From Nostoc cf. commune SO-36 (GTDB taxonomy: Bacteria; Cyanobacteriota; Cyanobacteriia; Cyanobacteriales; Nostocaceae): a stretch of DNA of 64,000 nucleotides. Position 1 is the stretch's first letter. Each line of letters opens with the position of its first letter. Below are positions 56,293 to 64,000 of this stretch, one piece after another. The notes under the pieces were generated by a model. The model worked only from the letters and a program-made list of their open reading frames with translations, had not been told where the DNA came from and searched no databases. Made by a program: the position numbers and the translations under genes. The stretch spans positions 4,036,501 through 4,100,500 of the forward strand of contig NZ_AP025732.1 of the NCBI RefSeq assembly GCF_023734775.1. Direction: 5' to 3'.

Positions 56293-56730
56293 TTAAGCTT
56301 CTGGAATTTCTTTACCAACAACTTGTGATTTAAGAGTGGTGATTTCACTAGTTAACTCTTTCCTTGTTGAGGCTTTGAGTAAATAGCGGTAAACAAACCA
56401 CGCAGAGTAGCCAATACCAATCAACTCAAAAGTAGGTGCTACCAAGGGAATATCATTCAAAGCATCTAATATTGCCAAGAGTACTTTAACCCCAACAATA
56501 GACCCCACAATTAAACCAAGTGTTACTAGGGGTTGCTTATATTGATTAAAAAAGCTTCCTAGATATTCTGGTAATGTTGCTAAAAACGTAGAAACTTGCT
56601 CTCCGTATTTTAGCCATTCGTCCTGAGACTGTGCAGGAGGCTGAAGTTTTGTGATGGTTCCCGTCTGGTTGTTGATTTCTGCCACTGTAGCCTCTTTGGA
56701 TGCGGTTTCGGTAAATTCTTGTTCTGGCAT
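56293..56730 (-). CDS. CAAD-domain membrane protein
   Basis: 145 residues from MPEQEFTETASKE; the ATG at 56730 has GGGAG just upstream, and an earlier in-frame ATG at 56742 is less likely. The C-terminal CAAD domain (about 60-145), found in thylakoid proteins and appended to some cyanobacterial aminoacyl-tRNA synthetases, has two membrane helices (LVTLGLIVGSIVGVKVLLAILDAL; LVAPTFELIGIGYSAWFVYRYLL). N-terminal half is polar. Probably thylakoid-associated; relation to plant CURT1 proteins is family knowledge. Confidence 0.9.
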   Translation of the reverse strand: MPEQEFTETASKEATVAEINNQTGTITKLQPPAQSQDEWLKYGEQVSTFLATLPEYLGSFFNQYKQPLVTLGLIVGSIVGVKVLLAILDALNDIPLVAPTFELIGIGYSAWFVYRYLLKASTRKELTSEITTLKSQVVGKEIPEA

Positions 56731-57674
56731 TTTCACTCCCATTAATTTGACAGTTGAGTTTTTCTAATCTGGATAATTACAACCAAAAGGCTGTTGATTA
56801 GGTAATGCACAAGTGCATCAGTTCAATTGGGCTAAGGACACAAAAAGGTTATCGTGTCCTATAACCATAATTGCCTCGTAATAGCTACTGCATCAACTAC
56901 AAGGTAGACAGTCAGTAGGAGGATAGAACTCAGAATGCAGCAAGATGTATTATAATCAACTTCCTGAGTTCTATTTTTGGAATCATCTGGAATCCTCAGG
57001 TTGTGATTATCCCATTCCGTGTCATTTGCTCATAATCGTACTAAATCTAAGTACAAATCATGCAAAAATATGTCTAGCTCTCATTTATATAAGGCTAGAA
57101 GCCGATTTTATCTGATATTAGAGTAATTTTCAGCCGCGATCGCCAATTAAACCATTCGTAATTGATATTAGTACGTAATAAAAGTTTTTATGTATTCATA
57201 TAAACTAGACTTTTAACTTATTTTATGATATGAACGCTTGGGAGATGAGGGAAAAGTAATCAATACCCAATGCCCTATACCCCATACCCAACAAATGAGC
57301 AAACCTTTTGTTCTTTCCTGATTATATTACTTTTATAAGGAAGCATTAAGGTAGAGTAGTGGCGTACCTGATGGCAAGAATGCTATCAAGCGCATATTGA
57401 GGAAAATACTGTAGTAAGGAGAAGGCGGGACTTGAATGCAAGAAGTTATTCGTTGCTGCTGAAAAAAGTGAATCCTGTTCCCTAGCAGTAATTTTACTTA
57501 TAGTTAGTGTAAGAAAAAACGCTGCCATAGCATAGGGCTATACTAATTATCTAATAAGCAATGATTTGCTCTTGCTATAAAACAAGATAATGTAGATGTT
57601 AATCACCAATTGAAGTGTTTCCACAAGTTAGGCTAATTTGATTATTTTTGCGGGAAGGCAAGGAGGTTTGAGAA
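56731..57674. other. Large gene-free region upstream of the histidine kinase
   Basis: About 0.94 kb, AT-rich, no convincing gene on either strand. A short direct repeat CCCAATGCCCTATACCCCATACCCAA lies near 57266-57291. AGGAGG at 57661-57666 is the ribosome-binding site of the next gene. Confidence 0.4.
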
Positions 57675-59399
57675 ATGCCAACTCAAAAGCCAACCCCTAT
57701 TGACAGCAGTTCAGAAAGCAAAAAAGTGTCAGCCGAAGAGCCATCGACAGACGAACTACCGACTATAGAATTTCCCTCAAGAGGGAAGCTCAAAGCCAGT
57801 TCTTGGCGCATCCATCAAAAAATTGGCTATGGATACTTTGTAGCTATTGGAATTGGCTTTTTTGGCTCATTGACTGGCTTAGTGATCGCTAATTACTACC
57901 GGGGAAGGGAAGTCAGACAGTTCAATCAAGCTTATGAACAAGGACAATTACTCAGTAATTATAGAGATGCAGTAGTAGGGGCACAATTGCATAGCTCTAA
58001 CCTTGTTGCTGTATTAGAAAATTCACAACAACTACAAAGCAAAAAAGCCGATTTTCTGAAGAATGTTGAAAAAGCCCAGCAATTAGAGTCAAAAATTGCC
58101 GGATTTATCGACAGTAAGCCTAAAAGACTAGCGGCAACAAGTTCGACTTTACAGACCTTATTGCTGAATTACAAGAATAATTTAAAAGCCTACGTTGAGC
58201 AAATCGAGGTTGTCTTACAAAAAATTGACTCCCAACCAGCGCAGCCTCAGCAAATTTCTGCTGCCCGATCGCAGTTATTAACAATAATGCGTGGTGAAAC
58301 AGCTATAAGGCTAGAACAGCTTTCGCAAAACTTGGCCAACATCCTGCAAACTGCTGAAGATCAAGAGCAAGAAAGGCAAAAAGCCGTTGAGCAAGCAAAA
58401 GTAGTTGAGCGCTTCATCGTGATTTTGAGTATGCTGGTTTCGGTAGCGATCGCAGCCATTGTAGCTTGGCGTACCAGTCGAGCGATCGCGGAACCAGTGA
58501 TCACTGTCACCCAAGTGGCTGAACAAGTGGCGCGGAAACATAATTTTGATTTGCGAGCGCCTGTTACTACTGAAGATGAAATTGGCCTACTCGCCAAATC
58601 TTTAAATCGTCTGATTGAGCGAGTATCCGAGCGAACCAAAGAACTACAGCAAGCTAAAGAGTTAGCTGAAGCTGCTAGCAAAGCAAAAAGCGTATTTTTA
58701 GCCAATGTCAGCCACGAATTACGCACACCACTAAATGCTGTCATTGGCTTGAGCCAACTACTAGAAGACGACGCTACCGATCTTGGTTTATCGGCAGACT
58801 TTATCACAGACTTAGAAACAATTAACGCTGCTGGTAAACATCTACTGCACTTGATTAACGAAATTCTCGACTTGTCAAAAATTGAAGCCGGGAAAATGAC
58901 TCTCTATCCAGAGACATTCGAGATTGCAAATCTGATTCATAACATTGTCCTCACAGTCAAATCAGCGATCGAAAAAAATGCCAATGTTTTAGAAGTGCAT
59001 TTTGATGAACAACTTGGAACAATGTACGCCGATCAAACTAGGATGCGGCAGGTATTATTAAACTTATTGAGCAACGCCAGTAAATTCACTACAAACGGCA
59101 AGGTGACGCTGACAGTCAAAAGAGAAAAGGATGAATTACGACTAGATGCTCCTTTGGGGATGATTACTTTTACCGTTACCGACACAGGTATCGGTATGTC
59201 TAATCGTCAACAGCAGCAGTTATTTCAACCTTTTACCCAAGGAGATACTTCGACTACGAAAAAGTATGGAGGTACGGGACTGGGATTAGCAATTAGCCGC
59301 CACTTTTGTCAGATGATGGGTGGTGAAATTATTGTCAAAAGTCAGCCAGGAGTTGGCTCTACTTTTACTATTCGTCTGCCAATGACTGTACAGGATTGA
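57675..59399 (+). CDS. Membrane sensor histidine kinase with HAMP domain
   Basis: 574 residues, excellent AGGAGG site. Helix 1 about 50-72 ([25 protein letters not shown]), a helical extracytoplasmic sensor of about 175 residues, helix 2 about 247-266 ([19 protein letters not shown]), HAMP about 267-320, then HisKA with phospho-acceptor His ([19 protein letters not shown], near 346) and the ATPase: N box [14 protein letters not shown]1 [10 protein letters not shown]2 [10 protein letters not shown]. No receiver domain. Partner response regulator not adjacent. The signal sensed is unknown; four-helix-bundle sensor is likely. Confidence 0.93.
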   Translation: MPTQKPTPIDSSSESKKVSAEEPSTDELPTIEFPSRGKLKASSWRIHQKIGYGYFVAIGIGFFGSLTGLVIANYYRGREVRQFNQAYEQGQLLSNYRDAVVGAQLHSSNLVAVLENSQQLQSKKADFLKNVEKAQQLESKIAGFIDSKPKRLAATSSTLQTLLLNYKNNLKAYVEQIEVVLQKIDSQPAQPQQISAARSQLLTIMRGETAIRLEQLSQNLANILQTAEDQEQERQKAVEQAKVVERFIVILSMLVSVAIAAIVAWRTSRAIAEPVITVTQVAEQVARKHNFDLRAPVTTEDEIGLLAKSLNRLIERVSERTKELQQAKELAEAASKAKSVFLANVSHELRTPLNAVIGLSQLLEDDATDLGLSADFITDLETINAAGKHLLHLINEILDLSKIEAGKMTLYPETFEIANLIHNIVLTVKSAIEKNANVLEVHFDEQLGTMYADQTRMRQVLLNLLSNASKFTTNGKVTLTVKREKDELRLDAPLGMITFTVTDTGIGMSNRQQQQLFQPFTQGDTSTTKKYGGTGLGLAISRHFCQMMGGEIIVKSQPGVGSTFTIRLPMTVQD

Positions 59400-59526
59400 A
59401 TGGGAATTGAGAATTAGGAATTGGGAATTGGGAATTGGGGAAAGACTTATTGTAAGTTTTAAACTTTTGTCCCCTTGTCCCTTTGTCCCCTTGTCCCCTT
59501 GTCCCCCTGCCCCCTCATCTCCCAAA

Positions 59527-60240
59527 CTAAGTAATAATATTTACCCTTCCAGTATCCAAGTCGTAACGACCGCCCACAATTCTCAATTTACCTGACTCCA
59601 CCTGCTCAGTTAAAAGCTTTGATTTGTGCAAACGTTCAATCTGATATTGCACATTTGCCACCACACCATTTTCAACCGCATCACCAGGCTGATCTTTGAC
59701 TTTTTTCAGTGCTGGCTTAATTGCCTGAACAAAAGTACTAATATCACCAGGTAACGATTCCTTTTTTACAGCTGCGGTTACAGCCCCACAACGCTCATGA
59801 CCCATCACCATCAGCAGTGGAGAGCCTAACAAGACAACGGCATATTCAATACTACCGATCGCTTCATGTGTGGCAATATTTCCGGCAATCCGAACATCAA
59901 AAATATCCCCAATGCCTTGATCAAAAACAATTTCTGCGGGTACTCGTGAATCAGCACAACTAAGAATAGTTGCAAATGGATGTTGAACTTGAGCAACTTC
60001 CTGCAACCGTAGCGCTGATTGATCGGGGTGTTGGAGGTGATGATCGATAAATCGCTGATTTCCCTCCATCAGCTTTTGTAAGGCGGCATCAGGAGTAAGA
60101 GATTGAGTGGGGGCTGGGTGTGCTTCGTCAGCTTTAGCCTGTTCTACCCGCCAGAGTAAATCACTGGCAGTTATCGCCATTCCAAATGCCCCGGTGATTC
60201 CCAACTTTAAAAAGTTACGACGTTCCATGAAATGCTTCAT
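59527..60240 (-). CDS. Beta-class carbonic anhydrase with Tat-type signal
   Basis: About 237 residues from MKHFMERRNFLKLGITG. The start is drawn to include a twin-arginine-like motif (RRNFLK) with a hydrophobic stretch ITGAFGMAITASDLL, so it is predicted to be exported to periplasm or lumen. Zinc ligands are CADSR and HERCG. Co-directional with and downstream of sbtA and sbtB-like genes (28-nt or smaller gap), so the three probably form one inorganic-carbon operon. It interconverts CO2 and bicarbonate outside the cytoplasm, complementing uptake. Confidence 0.9.
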   Translation of the reverse strand: MKHFMERRNFLKLGITGAFGMAITASDLLWRVEQAKADEAHPAPTQSLTPDAALQKLMEGNQRFIDHHLQHPDQSALRLQEVAQVQHPFATILSCADSRVPAEIVFDQGIGDIFDVRIAGNIATHEAIGSIEYAVVLLGSPLLMVMGHERCGAVTAAVKKESLPGDISTFVQAIKPALKKVKDQPGDAVENGVVANVQYQIERLHKSKLLTEQVESGKLRIVGGRYDLDTGRVNIIT

Positions 60241-60256
60241 TGAATTTACAACTCTC

Positions 60257-60568
60257 TTACATCGAAGCAACACATCTGACAGAGCGAATTTCCATTACAT
60301 CGGAAACGTAGCAAGTACCACCAAACTTGTTGAGAAGTGGTTTGATATTTTCTACAACACGCTTGAGTTGTTCTGGCATACAAAACGCGAGGATGTAAAC
60401 ATTATCAAGCATGGTCATGTCTAAATCTTCTGTCGTTCCTCGTAATCCTTTGCCAGCAACATTTCGGATTACGGCATGGCTATGTACACCAGACTTGTCT
60501 AAATTATCTAAAATTTTGGCAAGTTCAAAGGAGTTAGCAATAATTTCTATCTTTTTAACTACGTGCAT
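60257..60568 (-). CDS. sbtB: SbtB-like PII-type signalling protein
   Basis: 103 residues from MHVVKKIEIIANSFELAKIL with GGAG upstream; an earlier start would overlap sbtA. A PII-fold trimer protein that in cyanobacteria binds and controls SbtA according to adenine nucleotides. The T-loop region has GKGLRGTTEDLDMTMLDN. The C-terminus ends EIRSVRCVASM and lacks the CGPEGC redox loop of the best-studied SbtB. Separated from sbtA by 4 nt, a clear operon. Could equally be called PII-like carbon regulator. Confidence 0.8.
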   Translation of the reverse strand: MHVVKKIEIIANSFELAKILDNLDKSGVHSHAVIRNVAGKGLRGTTEDLDMTMLDNVYILAFCMPEQLKRVVENIKPLLNKFGGTCYVSDVMEIRSVRCVASM

Positions 60569-60572
60569 ATTA

Positions 60573-61541
60573 TTAGCTCCAAAATAGGTTAATTCCGTAG
60601 AGATATAACGGAATTCCCACAATAATATTGAACGGAAATGTCACCGCTAGAGCGGTAGAAACATACAGGCTAGGATTTGCTTCTGGAACAGTCATCCGCA
60701 TAGCTGCTGGGACAGCAATATAAGAAGCACTGGCACACAATACAGCGAATAATAGCGAATCTCCGCGAGGCATACCGATCAATTTGGCGATCGCTAACCC
60801 AATACCTGCATTGAGTATAGGAATTAGTATGGCAAATAAAATTAGGAAAACTCCGGTTTTTTGCAAGTCTTTAATTCTTCTCGCAGCCACCAATCCCATG
60901 TCAAGTAAAAAGAAGGTGAGAACGCCATAGAATAACCCTTGAGTAAAGGGTTCTAATACTTTCCAACCGCGTTCACCTGTCAACACACCTATAAATAGAC
61001 TACCTACTAATAGAAAGACTGAACTATTAAGAAATGCTTCTTGCAAAACTTCCGGCCACGAAAGCTCTCGCTTTCCATCAACGGCGAATATGTTCACCAA
61101 AATTAGACCAACTATAATCGCTGGAGATTCCATCAGGGCTAGGGCTGCCACCATGTAACCATCAAAAGCAATGCCAAGCTCAGTTAAAAAAGCGCTAGCT
61201 GTGATGAAGGTGACGGCACTGATAGAACCGTAGGTTGCTGCGATCGCAGCCGCATCGTAAGTATCCAATTTCCACTTCAGGATAAAAAAGGTGTAAATTG
61301 GCACAATGCAAGCCATCATCATTGCTGCTGCAAGTGTGAGAATTACCTCCTGAGTTACACCGCTTTTAATTAGTTCTACCCCTCCCTTAAAACCAATGGC
61401 AAACAGCAGATACAACGAAAATAGTTTGGGAATTGGTGCAGGAATTTCTAGATCAGACTTGACAAAAACAGCAATCATGCCTAAAAAGAAAAACAGGATT
61501 GGCGGATTCAAAATATTGGATACAATTAAGCTGATATCCAT
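60573..61541 (-). CDS. sbtA: SbtA-family sodium-dependent bicarbonate transporter
   Basis: 322 residues from MDISLIVSNILNPPILFFFL (GTG six bases upstream also possible). Inverted-repeat membrane protein with about ten helices; family landmarks FKGGVELIKSG, YGSISAVTFITASAFL, ALMESPAIIVGL and, near the end, AVLCASASYIAVPAAMRM. It takes up bicarbonate with sodium under low CO2. Shorter than some family members (about 370 aa), as in the second SbtA type. First gene of the sbtA-sbtB-anhydrase operon. Confidence 0.9.
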   Translation of the reverse strand: MDISLIVSNILNPPILFFFLGMIAVFVKSDLEIPAPIPKLFSLYLLFAIGFKGGVELIKSGVTQEVILTLAAAMMMACIVPIYTFFILKWKLDTYDAAAIAATYGSISAVTFITASAFLTELGIAFDGYMVAALALMESPAIIVGLILVNIFAVDGKRELSWPEVLQEAFLNSSVFLLVGSLFIGVLTGERGWKVLEPFTQGLFYGVLTFFLLDMGLVAARRIKDLQKTGVFLILFAILIPILNAGIGLAIAKLIGMPRGDSLLFAVLCASASYIAVPAAMRMTVPEANPSLYVSTALAVTFPFNIIVGIPLYLYGINLFWS

Positions 61542-61547
61542 ATCCAC

Positions 61548-62108
61548 CCCTTTTTGTATTGGTTAAACCTGAAATTAAAGAAATTTTTCATCTTTAAAAA
61601 CTTAACGGTTGAATCGTGATGTATTGTGTATCGCTACCCGATGTCACTTGGGTACTCAAGGAGCGATCGTCCTATTGGTGACAATACTTATTCTTTAGGT
61701 GTTAAACAGTGCTGAGAACAAGAAAAGTGAGAACTTACCCAACATTTTTTGATGTTGGCTTCCCCGTCGCTGATCTTACGACAGAAAGTGTAGGGAGAAC
61801 TTGCGCTCAACTTGTTTAGCGTAGAAAAAATTAACGTATTATAGGCTCAATTCATGAATTGCTCCTGCACAAATCTTGGTTAAATCCTAGTATTTTTTGA
61901 TTTACAACAGTTTTGTAAATTCTGCTTGCTCAAAAGAACGGTCAGAAAAAACTTTTGTCAAGGTTATGATTCTCGCTTTGGCATTCCATAAAGATAATTT
62001 ATTGACCAAGTTTCGTTAAGATATTGTAACCTGGGCAATAGCAACTCTCTATTGATGTGATGCCAGGCGTAGGCGTAGCCCGCCCTTAGACATCGCTTTT
62101 TCACATCC
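61548..62108. other. Divergent promoter region of sbtA and the helicase gene
   Basis: 561 bp; must contain control elements for the low-CO2-type operon. A dispersed repeat GCGTAGGCGTAGCCCGCC..GACATCGC is at 62067-62096, just before the helicase ATG, matching the 27-nt repeat inserted in the IS transposase (41957-41983). No other gene. Confidence 0.5.
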
Positions 62109-64000
62109 ATGACAACAACCATCGACTTTCTCAGTCACCTTAACCCTAGCCAACGTCAAGCCGTCGAACACTACTGTGGCCCGTTGCTAGTTGTTGCTGG
62201 CGCAGGTTCCGGTAAAACACGAGCGCTAACTTATCGTATTGCGAATCTGATTCTGAAACACCGTGTTGATCCAGAAAATATCCTGGCGGTTACTTTTACC
62301 AATAAAGCCGCACGGGAGATGAAAGAACGGATTCAACGGCTGTTTGCAGAACAACTGGCAATGAAACAACACGGACAGCGATTGGATTTGTTGACAGAAT
62401 ACCAACAAACACAACTGCGATCGCAAGTTTACAAAAACACGATCAAAGATTTGTGGTGTGGCACTTTCCACAGTCTATTTTCTCGCATTCTCCGTTTTGA
62501 TATTGAAAAATACGTAGACGAAAAAGGACGCAAGTGGAATCGTAATTTCTCTATTTTTGATGAATCAGATGTTATCAGTCTGATCAAAGAAATCGTTAAT
62601 AAAGAGCTAAATTTAGACGATAAGAAGTTTGACGCTCGCTCTGTTCGCTACGCTATTAGTAACGCTAAAAACCAAGGTTTATCACCCCAAGAATTTGAGC
62701 AAGAACAACCCAATTATCGCGGAAGGGTGATTGCCCAAGTTTACAATTTATATCAAGATAAGTTAGCACAAAACAACGCTCTTGACTTTGACGATCTTAT
62801 TCTTGTACCTACGAGATTATTTCAACAAAACGAGCAGGTACTGGGTTATTGGCATCGCAAGTTTCGTCATGTTCTCGTAGATGAATATCAGGATACTAAC
62901 CGCACTCAGTATCAACTGATTAATTTATTAGTTACTAATGGCGAAACTAAAAAGAGTGAGTGGCAATGGGAAAATCGCTCAGTTTTCGTTGTCGGTGATG
63001 CAGACCAATCAATTTACAGCTTTCGGATGGCAGATTTCACCATCTTGCTAGGATTTCAGGAAGACTTTGGTGATGGTTTGGTAGATGATGACACCCGAAC
63101 GATGGTTAAGCTAGAAGAAAACTATCGTTCTTGTGAAAACATTCTGCAAGCGGCTAATGAACTGATTGAAAATAACACCCAACGGATTGATAAAGTCCTG
63201 AAAGCGACGCGGGGGACGGGTGAGCAGATTACTTGTCACAAAGCCGATGAAGAACTTGCAGAAGCGGCATTTGTAATTAATCAAATTAGCACTTTAGAAC
63301 AGCAAAATCCAGAGTTAAACTGGGGTAGTTTTGCTATACTTTATCGGACGAATGCTCAATCTCGTCCCTTTGAAGAATTGTTGGTGAAATATCAAATTCC
63401 TTACACAGTTGTGGGGGGAATGAGGTTTTACGATCGCAAAGAAATTAAAGATGTCGTTGCTTATTTAAGAGCGATAAATAACCCAGCTGATACAGTCAGT
63501 TTATTACGAGTTATTAATACTCCCCGGCGGGGAATTGGCAAAACCACTATTGACGCTTTGATGAACGCATCTCAGCAATTAGGGACAACTTTGTGGGAAA
63601 TACTCAGCGATGAAACATCAGTTAATACATTAGCTGGACGGGCAACAAAAGCTGTAAATAACTTTGCCGCAATAATTAGCCGTTGGCAAGGACAAGTTGC
63701 TACGCTTCCGGTGACAGAGGTTTTGCAAGGAATATTAGAAGATTCTGGTTACGTTCAAGACTTGATGAATCAAGGCACGGATGAAGCCACAGATCGGGTA
63801 CAAAACGTCCAGGAACTTTATAATGCCGCACTGCAATTTCAAGAAGAAAACGAAGAAATTTCCCTGCGAGATTTTCTGAGTAGCGCCGCCCTCAGTTCCG
63901 ATTTGGATAACTTAAAAGAAGGACAGACAGCCGTTTCTTTGATGACTTTGCACGCTTCCAAAGGTTTGGAATTCCCCGTAGTGTTTTTGGTGGGATTAGA
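62109..64000 (+). CDS. pcrA: UvrD/PcrA-type DNA helicase, 5' part (continues beyond window)
   Basis: At least 630 residues, open to the window end. SF1A 3'-5' helicase for repair and replication restart. Motif I VVAGAGSGKTRAL, Ia FTNKAAREMKERI, TFHS, motif II LVDEYQDTNRTQY, motif III GDADQSIYSF, motif IV NYRSCENI, motif V TLHASKGLEFPVVF in the last visible codons. ATG at 62109 gives MTTTIDFLSHLNPSQRQAVEHYCGP, the expected Q-motif start. The gene name follows gram-positive PcrA; UvrD is equally possible. Confidence 0.93.
   Translation, partial: MTTTIDFLSHLNPSQRQAVEHYCGPLLVVAGAGSGKTRALTYRIANLILKHRVDPENILAVTFTNKAAREMKERIQRLFAEQLAMKQHGQRLDLLTEYQQTQLRSQVYKNTIKDLWCGTFHSLFSRILRFDIEKYVDEKGRKWNRNFSIFDESDVISLIKEIVNKELNLDDKKFDARSVRYAISNAKNQGLSPQEFEQEQPNYRGRVIAQVYNLYQDKLAQNNALDFDDLILVPTRLFQQNEQVLGYWHRKFRHVLVDEYQDTNRTQYQLINLLVTNGETKKSEWQWENRSVFVVGDADQSIYSFRMADFTILLGFQEDFGDGLVDDDTRTMVKLEENYRSCENILQAANELIENNTQRIDKVLKATRGTGEQITCHKADEELAEAAFVINQISTLEQQNPELNWGSFAILYRTNAQSRPFEELLVKYQIPYTVVGGMRFYDRKEIKDVVAYLRAINNPADTVSLLRVINTPRRGIGKTTIDALMNASQQLGTTLWEILSDETSVNTLAGRATKAVNNFAAIISRWQGQVATLPVTEVLQGILEDSGYVQDLMNQGTDEATDRVQNVQELYNAALQFQEENEEISLRDFLSSAALSSDLDNLKEGQTAVSLMTLHASKGLEFPVVFLVGL

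Noticed and set aside
57346..57528. 60-aa reverse-strand frame before the histidine kinase
   Set aside because: No conserved features and weak start; likely accidental.

Overview
The window reads as chromosomal DNA of a filamentous, probably heterocyst-forming cyanobacterium of the Nostoc group. The signs are moderate GC, dense GCGATCGC (HIP1-type) octamers, XisH/XisI, a CAAD-domain protein, an SbtA-type bicarbonate transporter, large pentapeptide-repeat/NACHT proteins, and intergenic DNA full of short palindromic dispersed repeats, minitransposons and tandem repeats with 21-nt (3 x 7) units. No rRNA, tRNA or CRISPR array was seen.

Layout. 1-5 kb: 3' end of an HlyD-type adaptor, a broken DUF1400 alpha/beta hydrolase, a small ribbon-helix-helix gene inside what looks like a tnpB-less IS200/IS605-type relic, and a broken Kir-type potassium channel. 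5-9 kb: three DUF2382/PRC-barrel stress-type proteins. 9-15 kb: a DUF1995 protein, a PIN toxin with a broken antitoxin, XisI/XisH and a large zinc metalloprotease. 15-20 kb: two tandem pentapeptide proteins, the second with a NACHT NTPase, separated only by an in-frame TGA, followed by direct repeats, a long palindrome and a 21-nt repeat array. 20-31 kb: housekeeping genes (LOG family, PBP4-type carboxypeptidase, HtrA protease, panD, ppa, DUF362, aspartase-type lyase, pgsA). 31-33 kb: a second 21-nt array sharing a 13-nt core with the first, an SMP-30 protein and a Uma2 protein. 33-45 kb: surface-polysaccharide genes (glycosyltransferase, two priming sugar transferases, gmd, GDP-fucose synthase) with a folate enzyme, a catalase-like protein, a decayed ISAs1-type insertion sequence and a sugar ABC permease. 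45-50 kb: a giant Hsp70-like protein and a Crp-family regulator. 50-57 kb: DUF2232, CobT, a metallophosphoesterase, YebC, a His-rich secreted peptide and a CAAD protein. 57-64 kb: a histidine kinase, an sbtA-sbtB-carbonic anhydrase operon, and the start of a UvrD/PcrA helicase.

The most pervasive oddity is that about fifteen otherwise well-conserved genes carry single-base indels, many in short homopolymers, including one mutually compensating pair inside a glycosyltransferase. This looks more like uncorrected sequencing error than biology, although real slippage or genome decay is possible. These loci are annotated as frameshifted with the inferred full span; their function should be judged from the combined reading frames.
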